IMG/VR virus record: IMGVR_UViG_3300046524_000264 | Location: 1-41,042 of that record | Strand: one strand, 5' to 3' | Origin: a virus | DNA length: 41,042 bases | Shown here: piece after piece, positions 23,717-30,090 of the stretch | Position numbering within the stretch: position 1 is the stretch's first letter | How the letters are laid out: each line of letters starts with the position of its first letter | The notes under the pieces: generated by a model | Seen by the model: only the letters and a program-made list of their open reading frames with translations | Told to the model about the DNA's origin: nothing | The model's database searches: none | Program-made: the position numbers and the translations under genes

Positions 23717-23790
23717 AAAAAAGAAAACCCCCGACCTTGGCGGGACGGGGGTTTCTGGTAATCAGCACAAATTGGCTTCAAACCGGGCAG
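23717..23790 (-). ncRNA. Candidate antisense RNA controlling repA (about 70-75 nt)
   Basis: On the minus strand a promoter-like pair, TTGCTT (23819-23824) and TAGACT (23796-23801) with 17-bp spacing, would start a transcript near 23789. It would end at a strong intrinsic terminator: a hairpin at 23728-23751 followed on this strand by TTTTCTTTTTT. No minus-strand gene exists here to need such a terminator. The size and the loop that pairs with UUGGCG in the repA leader resemble the Inc/CopA antisense RNAs of IncI, IncB and IncFII plasmids. No experiment supports it, and the pseudoknot partner CGCCAA was not found downstream. Confidence 0.5.
23725..23754 (-). terminator. Intrinsic terminator (minus) and target loop in repA leader (plus)
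   Basis: AAACCCCCG and CGGGGGTTT arms enclose a 12-nt loop containing TTGGCG on the plus strand. Read from the minus strand the stem is followed by a long T-rich run, making a good terminator; on the plus strand the T-run is short, so repA transcripts could pass. Confidence 0.7.
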
Positions 23791-23848
23791 GTAGAAGTCT
23801 ATTAGCTGATCACCGCATAAGCAAGCCCTAGCCATTAGGGATGTTTGG

Positions 23849-23962
23849 ATGATCGGCGAAGCCTCATTAGAAGGCCGCCCCGGCTTTGTGCGGGGGCGTA
23901 TAGATTTGCAGCCTCTGGCCCGCGTTTTGCGCTGGGCGCCGGCTGTCGGTGGTTCGCTATGA
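23849..23962 (+). CDS. RepA leader peptide, translationally coupled
   Basis: This 37-aa frame (MIGEASLEGRPGFVRGRIDL...GGSL) has AGGGA seven bases before its ATG and ends at a TGA that overlaps the repA ATG (ATGA at 23959-23962). Upstream leader peptides whose translation opens the rep start site (tap in IncFII, repY in IncI, repB in IncB) have just this arrangement: antisense target, leader, overlapping rep start. The sequence itself has no recognised family. If real, ribosomes finishing the leader would restart at repA, and the antisense RNA would act by blocking the leader. Confidence 0.6.
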   Translation: MIGEASLEGRPGFVRGRIDLQPLARVLRWAPAVGGSL

Positions 23963-24834
23963 AGCGCGTGACCGCCACCGTCCACCACCTGCCAAGCTCC
24001 CCGGCATCGGCGGCCTACAACGGCCTGTCGGTTGTCCAGACCAAAGCCCCGCCCAAACGCCTCAAGCGTGTCGATCGCTCGGCCCAGCCGCGCCGTCCGC
24101 GCGCCTTGACCGATGCCCAGCGCCGCACGTTCCTCGGTACCGCCGCAGAACGCGTCTGTGAAGAAGCCAAAAACCGCCAGTGCAAGTGGCTGCGCGACTT
24201 CGACACCTTCCAGTCCAGCGGCTACCGCACCAGCCAGAAGCGCTGGGACTCGCTGGCCGAGCTGATCGAGCCAATCCTTGCCCGCTTGGACATTGCCACG
24301 TTGGTGCTGGGCTACCTCGACAAAGCCGGAGAATTCCGCCTCAACCGTCAGCGCGGGCTGTCAGAAGACACCTCGCTGCAGGAGTGGACGGTTTCCCGTG
24401 TGATGGGTGCGCTGGAAGCGTCCAAGATGGTCTATCGCAAGATGCGCCGGATCTGCCACAACGGCCGTTACTGGATCACCCGCGTTACGATCAACGTCCG
24501 CCCGCGCTTCTTTATCCAGTTGGGGCTGGGCTACCAGCTCGCCGAAGCGCGCACGGAAAAGAAAGCCAAGCGCAACCAACTGTTGGCCACCTTTGGCAAG
24601 CAGCGCACAGACGCGCTGATCAAGAACGCGGCCGAGCGTGAAACCCGCAAGCAGTCACACGTCACGTCCCAGGCTAAGCACCGTCGTCAGCAGGCACAGG
24701 TTCAGGCTCAGGCCGCTGAGAATGCCGAGCGCGCCCGAGCGGCCGCATGGACGGCCTTCTGCGCCGATCCAGACACGCAGGCGCTGCCGGTGCCGCAGCG
24801 AATCAAGCTATTCAACCAGCGTTACCGCCCATAA
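23959..24834 (+). CDS. repA: Plasmid-type replication initiator RepA (IncFII/IncI-like)
   Basis: This 291-aa protein has the look of IncFII/IncI-type RepA initiators: a basic N-terminal region, a winged-helix-like core with DIATLVLGYLDK, LSEDTSLQEWTVSRVMGALE (likely recognition helix) and WITRVTINVRPRFFIQLGLG, then a Lys/Arg and Gln/Ala-rich helical tail (KHRRQQAQVQAQAAENAERA). Such proteins open an origin downstream of their own gene and recruit host polymerase. ATG 23959 is chosen for its overlap with the leader-peptide stop; an in-frame TTG at 23845 would bypass that control. A gene-free stretch with origin character follows. The family call is from pattern and context, not a search. Confidence 0.72.
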   Translation: MKRVTATVHHLPSSPASAAYNGLSVVQTKAPPKRLKRVDRSAQPRRPRALTDAQRRTFLGTAAERVCEEAKNRQCKWLRDFDTFQSSGYRTSQKRWDSLAELIEPILARLDIATLVLGYLDKAGEFRLNRQRGLSEDTSLQEWTVSRVMGALEASKMVYRKMRRICHNGRYWITRVTINVRPRFFIQLGLGYQLAEARTEKKAKRNQLLATFGKQRTDALIKNAAERETRKQSHVTSQAKHRRQQAQVQAQAAENAERARAAAWTAFCADPDTQALPVPQRIKLFNQRYRP

Positions 24835-25486
24835 CCCCCGCCACAACCAGCACCGCGTCAGGCGGTGCTTTCGTTCGTCCGCAACCTGAAAACGCCCCCA
24901 GCGGCGGCACAGGGCCTGCAAATCTCCCCCGCTTCCCTCGATCTTGACCCTCGATCCGTCCGCGCCGCGCAAAAAAGTTGCCGGCGCCGGCCGAGCAATG
25001 AGCCTTGGTTTTTAAAAGCTGCAAGTTTTCCTGTGTAGTGGTACCGCAAGGCATAAAGAAAGAGCCTTTAAAGCTCATGAACCATGCCAACGGTGCATGA
25101 CGGTCTGACGAAATAAATATGCCTGCCCACTTCGCGCCTCTAGGCGCGGGGCAAGGAACAGCTCGGCGTCAGTGATGCCGCCGTTCCGTCAGCGAGGCGC
25201 CTTCCAGTCGCTGTGAGCCGCACCTGGACCGAGCCCGACGCCATACCGCGTGGCGGCCCTTCGCTTCTTCACGCGCCGCCTTCGGCCAGTCGGTCGCGCA
25301 AGCGCTCCAGTCGACAATGAGGGGGGTTCGCTCACGTTCTTTGTCGACCTGCTGGCTCGACAGCGCTTGTCTGGGGCGATTGCTCAAACGATCCATGCCA
25401 TCACCGCACTGCGCGAGTGGTCGCGTGGGTGCGATCGCTGCGGCCGCCCTGCCGTGCTGCGCAGATCCGCGCGCCCAAATAAAAGA
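24835..25486 (+). other. Gene-free region after repA, candidate replication origin
   Basis: About 650 bp without a convincing gene; the short frames here lack ribosome sites and look like shadows. It begins with a hairpin (CACCGC / GCGGTG, 24850-24868), has GC-rich DNA with GCCGGCGCCGGC at 24981-24992, then an AT-rich patch at 25010-25120 (TTTTTAAAAGC, GCATAAAGAAAGAGCC, GAAATAAATATG), then more GC-rich DNA up to an array of TAACGAAT repeats. IncFII-type origins lie directly downstream of repA. No perfect DnaA box was seen. Confidence 0.4.
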
Positions 25487-25518
25487 TAACGAAATAACGA
25501 ATTGACGAAATAACGAAG
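25487..25518 (+). repeat. TAACGAAT-type 8-bp repeat array 1 (4 units)
   Basis: The units are TAACGAAA, TAACGAAT, TGACGAAA and TAACGAAG in direct tandem. The same 8-bp unit recurs in arrays at 25892, 26360, 33138, 33822 and 33901. It is a candidate binding site for the ribbon-helix-helix partition protein. Confidence 0.85.
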
Positions 25519-25535
25519 CAGGAATAAGGTTCGCC

Positions 25536-25563
25536 CCAAGGCCGGGCATTACGTCAAGGCCGC
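25536..25563 (+). promoter_or_regulatory. Conserved cassette leader, copy 1
   Basis: A 28-bp block with two CAAGGCCG direct repeats about 18 bp apart (first at 25537, second at 25555) is nearly identical to 26425-26452 (two or three differences). Each copy lies between a TAACGAAT array and the start of a small gene, with CCCC/GGGG flanks able to pair here. Confidence 0.65.
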
Positions 25564-25580
25564 ACTCCGGGGTTCATCCG

Positions 25581-25910
25581 ATGACCAAACAAGCACCGCA
25601 TGTGGCCGCTTTGAAAGCGGCGTTTTTTGAGCGTTACGCCATCCAACTCAATGTTCGCATTGCCGGAGGAACGCAACGCGATTGCCTGATGCTGGCCGTG
25701 CCTGAATTTCGCAAGCAAACCGAGGTCGACCGTGTGCAGTTGGTGGGGATCGGTATTTGGTTGGAGGCTCAAGGCTACTATCTGTGCGAGGATTATGGCC
25801 GCGTTGGGCTGCTTGCTTCGCCGTCCGGTTGGACGTGCTGGCATGACGGTGTGTCGGTCAAGGTGCGCTATTGCCCCGATCGATTAGCCAATAACGATTT
25901 AACGAAATAA
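25581..25910 (+). CDS. Cassette protein of unknown function (109 aa)
   Basis: No family is recognised. The 109-aa protein starts MTKQAPHVAALKAAFFERY and has a beta-rich centre (NVRIAGGTQRDCLMLAVPEF), a helix around EAQGYYLCEDYG and a short C-terminal tail. GGGG lies nine bases upstream of the ATG. Its last codons (NNDLTK) are provided by the TAACGAAT repeat array, so gene and repeats overlap. The upstream leader is shared with the gene at 26470, which suggests common regulation, perhaps by the HTH protein between them. It lies next to the replicon, so a plasmid-maintenance role is possible but unproven. Confidence 0.6.
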   Translation: MTKQAPHVAALKAAFFERYAIQLNVRIAGGTQRDCLMLAVPEFRKQTEVDRVQLVGIGIWLEAQGYYLCEDYGRVGLLASPSGWTCWHDGVSVKVRYCPDRLANNDLTK

Positions 25911-25923
25911 CGAAATAACGACA
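25892..25923 (+). repeat. TAACGAAT-type repeat array 2 (4 units)
   Basis: The units are TAACGATT, TAACGAAA, TAACGAAA and TAACGACA in tandem, overlapping the 3' end of the gene at 25581. Confidence 0.85.
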
Positions 25924-25949
25924 ACCGCCGGCACTGCCGGCGGTTTAGC
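25924..25949 (+). terminator. Hairpin after cassette gene
   Basis: AACCGCCGGC and GCCGGCGGTT arms enclose a 3-nt ACT loop. The T-run is short. It is followed by GGAGG for the gene at 25965, so it also fits the terminator-plus-ribosome-site pattern seen elsewhere. Confidence 0.6.
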
Positions 25950-25964
25950 ATTGGAGGCTGAGGG

Positions 25965-26378
25965 ATGTTTGCTTTGTTGCGGCGTGACGGGTCACGCGAA
26001 GAATTTGAGGCGCCTGATTTGTGGGAAGCGATGCGCGCCGCGCTTCGCTTGGACGCTGAACAATTGGAAATGCCGGGCGACCCTCCGCGCTCGATGACCG
26101 CCGACCAGGTGCGTCAGGAACTGGCGTTGAATCGCCCCGGGCTGTTTGATGCATTTGCCCCGGGCTGGACGCCGCCGACCGTGGATGAGTTCCGCGAGTT
26201 GCTGCGCGTGGCGAAGTTGTCAGCCAGCAAGGCTGGGCTGTTGGTGGGTGTGTCTCAAGACAAGATCCGCAAGTGGGCGGGCGGCAAAAATGAAGTGCCG
26301 TATGCGGTGTGGCGTCTGCTGAGCATCTACGCCGGGCTGGCCGAGGCGTCAAAGGTAAATGACGAATTAACGAATTAA
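25965..26378 (+). CDS. HTH (XRE-like) DNA-binding protein
   Basis: In this 137-aa protein residues about 75-125 form a helix-turn-helix domain (FRELLRVAKLSASKAGLLVG, VSQDKIRKWAGGKNEVPYAV), much like XRE-type regulators. The N-terminal half (FALLRRDGSREEFEAPDLWE) is not recognised. A GGAGG Shine-Dalgarno sits after the hairpin. The C-terminus NDELTN is read from the start of repeat array 3. It may regulate the two flanking cassettes, which share a leader with direct repeats, or bind the repeats themselves. This is inferred from location only. Confidence 0.65.
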   Translation: MFALLRRDGSREEFEAPDLWEAMRAALRLDAEQLEMPGDPPRSMTADQVRQELALNRPGLFDAFAPGWTPPTVDEFRELLRVAKLSASKAGLLVGVSQDKIRKWAGGKNEVPYAVWRLLSIYAGLAEASKVNDELTN

Positions 26379-26407
26379 CGAAATAACGAATTGACGAATT
26401 AACGAAA
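26360..26407 (+). repeat. TAACGAAT-type repeat array 3 (6 units)
   Basis: Six direct 8-bp units, alternating TGACGAAT, TAACGAAT and TAACGAAA, overlap the end of the HTH gene. This is the longest array in the window. Confidence 0.87.
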
Positions 26408-26418
26408 TGATTTTAAAG

Positions 26419-26465
26419 TCTGCTCCAAGGCCGGGTATTACGCCAAGGCCGCCCACCGGAGCAGA
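26419..26465 (+). promoter_or_regulatory. Conserved cassette leader, copy 2, with closing stem
   Basis: TCTGCTCC (26419-26426) and GGAGCAGA (26458-26465) can pair and enclose the conserved 28-bp block (26425-26452) that also occurs at 25536-25563. The right arm contains the GGAG Shine-Dalgarno of the next gene, so folding would hide it. It may be an RNA switch or operator. Confidence 0.6.
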
Positions 26466-26469
26466 CCCG

Positions 26470-26796
26470 ATGACACAAGCCAACCCCCTGACTAATGCCC
26501 AGCAAGTCGCCGCGACCATTCTTGAACAGCTCGGCGCTCGCCGTTTCATGGTCATGACCGGCGCCCGCGAGCTGGTGGCCACTTCCCAAGGTCTGCAATT
26601 CAAGCTGCCGGCGCACTTCGCCCAGGGCGGCGTGAACATGATTCGCGTTGAGTTGAATGCCATGGATACCTACGACGTGATCGCCGGCCGCTGGGCGCGC
26701 CTCGACTTCAAGGAAAAGGCCCGGGAGAACGGAATTTACTGCGAGGATCTGCAGCGCGCCTTCACCCGCCTGACCGGCCTCGATACCCACCTTTAA
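26470..26796 (+). CDS. Small conserved mobile-element protein (108 aa)
   Basis: This 108-aa protein recalls a small family scattered in phages and mobile elements, with the pattern QVAATILEQLGARRFMVMTG, LQFKLPAHFAQGGVNMIRVE, LNAMDTYDVIAGR and a Tyr/Leu-rich end. Its function is not known to me. ATG 26470 has GGAG nine bases upstream, partly hidden in the leader stem. It ends before a GC hairpin (26804-26826) that precedes the next gene's AAGGAG. Confidence 0.65.
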   Translation: MTQANPLTNAQQVAATILEQLGARRFMVMTGARELVATSQGLQFKLPAHFAQGGVNMIRVELNAMDTYDVIAGRWARLDFKEKARENGIYCEDLQRAFTRLTGLDTHL

Positions 26797-26843
26797 GGAA
26801 GCCCGCCCCGGCGAGTGCCGGGGCCTGCTAAGGAGTGCCCGCG

Positions 26844-28055
26844 ATGGCCCGCAAAACAAAGTCGATCCAGTACGTCCCCCTTGAAGAGCGTCCCGAATTC
26901 ATCGCCGCCATGGCGGCCTTGCCGGATGACCTGGCCGAGTTGGAGGTGCGCGCCGAGCGCGTTCTGGCGCTCTATCATGACGCCATGCTGGCCGCCGATG
27001 TGCAGGCATTGGATGACGCTCATCTGGTGTATCAAGCGTGTTTGATCAAACTCAATGGCGGCACCGCCTTCGGCAGTGCAACCGTGCAGGACGCGTTAGC
27101 GGCCAAGTTCGCTGCGCCGGCCGGGCAAGTGCCGAAGTGGGGCCAAGCCGGTGAGTTCCTGCTGGAGGTCGACGGCGTGCGAATGGTGGTCAAGATGGAC
27201 GTGGGCAATCTGGCCAACCATTGCGGCGCCGACCTGCACGCCGTGGACTACGACAAGCCATTTATCAGCCGCACCGGCTACCGGCACCAGTTCATGCGTC
27301 CGGCCGCGCACGTCGGCCGCACCGTCGATCAGGCGGTGCGCGCTGAAGTGCTGGAAGGTTCAGCCCGTGAAGGTTGGGCCACGGCGATCGATCAAGAGCA
27401 TGGCAAGCCGAAAGACCGCAAGGTCTGGCCGTGGCTATCCGATGCGCTGGCCGGCGTGTGTCCGGACGGCCAGTTGGCCATGTTCGGTGATGCCCCAAAA
27501 GAACCTGAGGCCAAGGCGCCGATGAGTAACGCCGATCGGCAGCGGGCTTTTCGCGAGCGGCAGCGCAAGCTCAAAGAGGAGCAGGGCATGCAGGCTGTTC
27601 TGCTGGACGAAGAAGAACGCCAAATGATTTACCGGCTGCGCGAGCTGAAACGCAAGGCCGACCCGATCGACGATCCGCGCCCGTTCCTGCTGACTCAGCG
27701 CGATCGCGGTTACCTGACCGGTGCGTTGGATTACTACGAATATTCCACTTATGGCAAGTGGAGTCAGGAGTACCCGAAACAGAACCTGCGTGAGCTGTAC
27801 GTGCGCCTCAGTGTGCACCGCCAGTACGCGCAGGCCACCGACTTTCCGCCGGTCGAGAAGCGTATGGCGTGGGAGCATGAGCAGGTCACCAAAACCATTT
27901 GGGACGGTCTCAAAAAACAGATTGCCGCCCTTGAGCGGGAAGGTGCCCAGCTCGAAAGCGAGCGCAACAAGGCGCACGGGGCCATTGAGTTGTGGGAGCG
28001 GCGTTTGCGTAACGCCGGACTGTCGACCGATTACCGTCCGCAAGAAGGCGAATGA
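26844..28055 (+). CDS. Large hypothetical protein of the replication region
   Basis: This 403-aa protein has no family recognised. The N-terminal part (PLEERPEFIAAMAALPDDLA, ALYHDAMLAADVQALDDAHL) is helical. A middle domain, about residues 85-190, has beta segments (GEFLLEVDGVRMVVKMDVGN). After about residue 225 there is a charged coiled-coil-like region (SNADRQRAFRERQRKLKEE), and the end is again helical (KKQIAALEREGAQLESER). AAGGAG lies before ATG 26844. Location after the replicon and before HicAB, and highly charged helices, suggest a nucleic-acid or plasmid-maintenance protein, but this is guesswork. Confidence 0.6.
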   Translation: MARKTKSIQYVPLEERPEFIAAMAALPDDLAELEVRAERVLALYHDAMLAADVQALDDAHLVYQACLIKLNGGTAFGSATVQDALAAKFAAPAGQVPKWGQAGEFLLEVDGVRMVVKMDVGNLANHCGADLHAVDYDKPFISRTGYRHQFMRPAAHVGRTVDQAVRAEVLEGSAREGWATAIDQEHGKPKDRKVWPWLSDALAGVCPDGQLAMFGDAPKEPEAKAPMSNADRQRAFRERQRKLKEEQGMQAVLLDEEERQMIYRLRELKRKADPIDDPRPFLLTQRDRGYLTGALDYYEYSTYGKWSQEYPKQNLRELYVRLSVHRQYAQATDFPPVEKRMAWEHEQVTKTIWDGLKKQIAALEREGAQLESERNKAHGAIELWERRLRNAGLSTDYRPQEGE

Positions 28056-28060
28056 TTCAA

Positions 28061-28102
28061 TGCAACACTAGTGTTGCATCGGCAACACTAGTGTTGCATA
28101 AT
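28061..28102 (+). promoter_or_regulatory. hicAB promoter with twin palindromic operators
   Basis: Two identical palindromes GCAACACTAGTGTTGC lie at 28062-28077 and 28082-28097, 20 bp apart (about two helical turns). A promoter TTGCAT (28074-28079), 17 bp, CATAAT (28097-28102) is embedded in them, so binding by the antitoxin would block it. The toxin gene starts 30 bp downstream. Confidence 0.8.
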
Positions 28103-28131
28103 GGCTCTACCGAAACGGACAAGGACTTACT

Positions 28132-28314
28132 ATGAAGTGCAGCGAGTTTCGGCGGTGGTTGGAGGCCCAAGGCGTTGAGTTCAAAAGCGCCAAGGGCAGT
28201 CACTTCAAGGTCTACTTGAATGGCAAGTCCACCATCTTTGCGGATCACGGCAGCAAGGAAATGCACGAAGGGCTCCGCAAGACCATCATCAAACAGCTCG
28301 GCCTCAAGGATTGA
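28132..28314 (+). CDS. hicA: HicA toxin, mRNA interferase
   Basis: This 60-aa member of the HicA/YcfA family has a double-stranded-RNA-binding-like fold with the conserved GSHFKVY (catalytic His in GSH) and TIFADHGSKEMHEGLRKTI. It cleaves mRNA when not held by HicB. AAGGA precedes the ATG. It forms an operon with hicB 30 bp downstream, under the twin-palindrome promoter. On a plasmid-like prophage it would act as a stability or anti-phage module. Confidence 0.9.
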   Translation: MKCSEFRRWLEAQGVEFKSAKGSHFKVYLNGKSTIFADHGSKEMHEGLRKTIIKQLGLKD

Positions 28315-28344
28315 GGCCAAGCTGTACCACCAAGAGGTGACCGT

Positions 28345-28767
28345 ATGTATCAGTACCCGCTAGAGCTGCACACCGAGGCCACCGGCGTGTGGTTGTCGTG
28401 CCCCGACATCCCTGAAATGAACGCCTCGGGCGACACTTTGGCCGATGCTTTCGCCGAGGCCCTTGATGGCCTGGAATCGGCGCTGTCGTTGTATGTCGAG
28501 CAGCGCCGCAAGATCCCGGCCGCGTCGCCGGCGAGCGATCCGACGTTGGTGCTGCACCTGCCGGCGCTGACCGTGGCCAAGATCATGTTGTGGAACGCCA
28601 TGTGCGACGAAGACGTCAGCCGCGCCGAGCTGGCCCGGCGTATGGGCGTGTCGCGGCAGGTGGTTGATCGACTGGTGGACTTTATCCATACCTCGAAAAT
28701 CGAGCAGGTCGAGCGCGCGCTGGGGTTGTTGGGGCGGCGCCTGTCGCTGGTGTTGGAGGCGGCGTGA
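28345..28767 (+). CDS. hicB: HicB antitoxin
   Basis: This 140-aa antitoxin has a HicB-type N-terminal domain (PLELHTEATGVWLSCPDIPEMNASG, with helix DAFAEALDGLESALSLYVEQ) and a C-terminal HTH (SRAELARRMGVSRQVVDRLV). The N-terminal part neutralises HicA, and the HTH binds the promoter at 28061. Shine-Dalgarno AGAGGTGA. Complete in length. A GTTACGCGTAAC palindrome follows the stop at 28775-28786. Confidence 0.9.
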   Translation: MYQYPLELHTEATGVWLSCPDIPEMNASGDTLADAFAEALDGLESALSLYVEQRRKIPAASPASDPTLVLHLPALTVAKIMLWNAMCDEDVSRAELARRMGVSRQVVDRLVDFIHTSKIEQVERALGLLGRRLSLVLEAA

Positions 28768-28774
28768 TCCAGTC

Positions 28775-28786
28775 GTTACGCGTAAC
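28775..28786. repeat. GTTACGCGTAAC palindrome (one of a dispersed set)
   Basis: Exact copies of GTTACGCGTAAC occur at 13435, 19955, 28775 and 36080; GTTACCCGTAAC at 29765 and 30053; GTTACGCATAAC at 40327; GTTACGAATAAC at 30339. Most lie between genes, a few in 3' coding ends. The role is unknown. Confidence 0.75.
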
Positions 28787-28806
28787 GCGCGAACAGGAAG
28801 GCCCGC

Positions 28807-29172
28807 ATGCCGTCGTTTGATCCGTTTGCCATGTTGGCCGATTGCCCAGTGTTGTCGCTGGATGAGTTGCTGAATATTCGCGATGCGGCGACGTACCTGG
28901 TGCGCGTCGAGGGCGACAGCATGCAGGGGGCGGGTATTCACAGCGGTGACCTGCTGGTGGTGAGCAAGGCGCTGGAGCCGGTACGCGGGAGCATCGTTAT
29001 TGCTGTGATCAACGGCGAGCCGATGTGCAAGCGTCTGGACTACCGCGAGGCGCAGCCGTTGTTGCGTTCGGAAAACCCGCAGTACCCGCCGCGCTACATC
29101 ATGGAAGGCGACGAATTTTCAGTTTGGGGAGTGGTGACGCACAGTGTGCGCAGCCATGGAAACTCTCTTTAA
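28807..29172 (+). CDS. UmuD'-like S24 family protein lacking cleavage region
   Basis: This 121-aa protein consists of the S24 catalytic domain alone: VEGDSMQGAGIHSGDLLVV with Ser38, and GEPMCKRLDY with Lys75, 37 residues apart as in UmuD. The N-terminal arm and the Cys/Ala-Gly cleavage site of UmuD are missing, so it resembles the already processed UmuD'. No umuC partner is present. It might pair with host UmuC to change mutagenesis, or act on LexA-like repressors. AGGAAGG precedes the ATG. It stands at the head of the small accessory gene array. Confidence 0.8.
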   Translation: MPSFDPFAMLADCPVLSLDELLNIRDAATYLVRVEGDSMQGAGIHSGDLLVVSKALEPVRGSIVIAVINGEPMCKRLDYREAQPLLRSENPQYPPRYIMEGDEFSVWGVVTHSVRSHGNSL

Positions 29173-29203
29173 TAGGCGTAATTAAGGCTAAGGAATCCCC
29201 GCC

Positions 29204-29452
29204 ATGCGCACCTATACATTGCAGCCATGCCCTTGGTGCAAGTCGCCGGCAAGCCTGAATCAGGACTGCGACACCGGTTGGTATGTGAGCTGTTCGCTGC
29301 CACGCTGTCCTGTGCTGCCGATCAGTGCGGGCTATAAGTTTGCGCACATGGCGGTGATGGCCTGGAATTGTTGCGGTCAGGCCGATGTACTGCCGACGCT
29401 GATGCCGGAGCCAAAGCGAGACGCCGAGCCGCTATCAGCGCGTTACGAATAG
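29204..29452 (+). CDS. Lar-like zinc-ribbon protein
   Basis: This 82-aa protein has the pattern of Lar-type restriction-alleviation proteins: LQPCPWCKSPASL at the start, WYVSCSLPRCPVLP, then AVMAWNCCG, with Cys pairs suited to bind zinc. Lar of Rac relieves type I restriction by host enzymes; whether this one does is not known. The Shine-Dalgarno is AAGGA. The C-terminal tail is poorly conserved in style. It belongs to the array of small genes sharing similar leaders. Confidence 0.65.
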   Translation: MRTYTLQPCPWCKSPASLNQDCDTGWYVSCSLPRCPVLPISAGYKFAHMAVMAWNCCGQADVLPTLMPEPKRDAEPLSARYE

Positions 29453-29515
29453 CGCCGATACCGGAAAAACTTTGCACCCCATTGGAAATACTTTCCCCTG
29501 AAAGGAATCCCCACC

Positions 29516-29788
29516 ATGCCGACCGAACCGCGTTACCCGCTGGCCCTGACCCTCGGCCAGATGAATGACCTGATCCCCCGGCTGGACGCTTCGGCGGCGT
29601 GCGAGGCGGATCCGGACGCGCCGATCTTTGCCTTGCTCGATCAGGTGCGCGCGCTGCGCAAGCAGGTGCTGAGCGACAGCCAGGCGCAGGCCGCGTGCCC
29701 GCACGACTACAACGAATTCACCCCGGGCAGTTACTGCGTCAAGTGTGGCGCGCCGGAGCCGTCCGTTACCCGTAACGAATCCCCCTGA
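29516..29788 (+). CDS. Small accessory protein with C-terminal Cys motif
   Basis: This 90-aa protein is not recognised. Its N-terminus is helical (LALTLGQMNDLIPRL, IFALLDQVRALRKQVL), and it ends with ACPHDYNEFTPGSYCVKCGAPEP, a CxxC-type zinc knuckle. The leader CTGAAAGGAATCCCCACC is nearly the same as those of the next two genes. The last codons overlap a GTTACCCGTAAC palindrome (29765-29776). Possibly an anti-defence or regulatory small protein, from context only. Confidence 0.6.
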   Translation: MPTEPRYPLALTLGQMNDLIPRLDASAACEADPDAPIFALLDQVRALRKQVLSDSQAQAACPHDYNEFTPGSYCVKCGAPEPSVTRNESP

Positions 29789-29803
29789 AAGGAACCCCGC
29801 CCC

Positions 29804-30046
29804 ATGAGCAATAACGTACGCCTGCGTCGCCAGTCCATCGACAACCCCGACACCGTGGAGCGAGCGCGCAAGCGCATTGCGGCGGTGGCCACGGCTGAGG
29901 GCTTCGAGCTGATGCGCGAAGACCGGGCGGTGGCCGAGGGCTGGATCGGCGCCTTGCACGTCGAAGGCCTGTTGAGCAAAGAGCTGTACGAAGTACTGGA
30001 CGCCGAGCTGGACAAGGCGGCCGCCGAATGGGAAGACCCGGTGTGA
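29804..30046 (+). CDS. Small acidic accessory protein (80 aa)
   Basis: No family is recognised. The 80-aa protein is mostly helical: RRQSIDNPDTVERARKRIAA, GWIGALHVEGLLSKELYEVL and DAELDKAAAEWEDP. AAAGGAA precedes the ATG in the leader shared with its neighbours. The small acidic helical make-up is common among phage-encoded inhibitors, but there is no direct evidence of function. Confidence 0.55.
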   Translation: MSNNVRLRRQSIDNPDTVERARKRIAAVATAEGFELMREDRAVAEGWIGALHVEGLLSKELYEVLDAELDKAAAEWEDPV

Positions 30047-30090
30047 TGTCGCGTTACCCGTAACGAATCCCCCTGAAAGGAACCCCCGCC

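Noticed and set aside
23624-23761. 45-aa plus-strand frame across the rep hairpin
   Set aside because: No ribosome site before its ATG and it runs through the hairpin; a second leader peptide is less likely than the one at 23849.
23704-23988. 94-aa minus-strand frame opposite the rep leader
   Set aside because: It spans the terminator hairpin and leader peptide and lacks a ribosome site; the antisense RNA explains the terminator better.
25169-25549. 126-aa minus-strand frame in the candidate origin
   Set aside because: No ribosome site, composition like shadow frames, and it runs into the TAACGAAT repeats.
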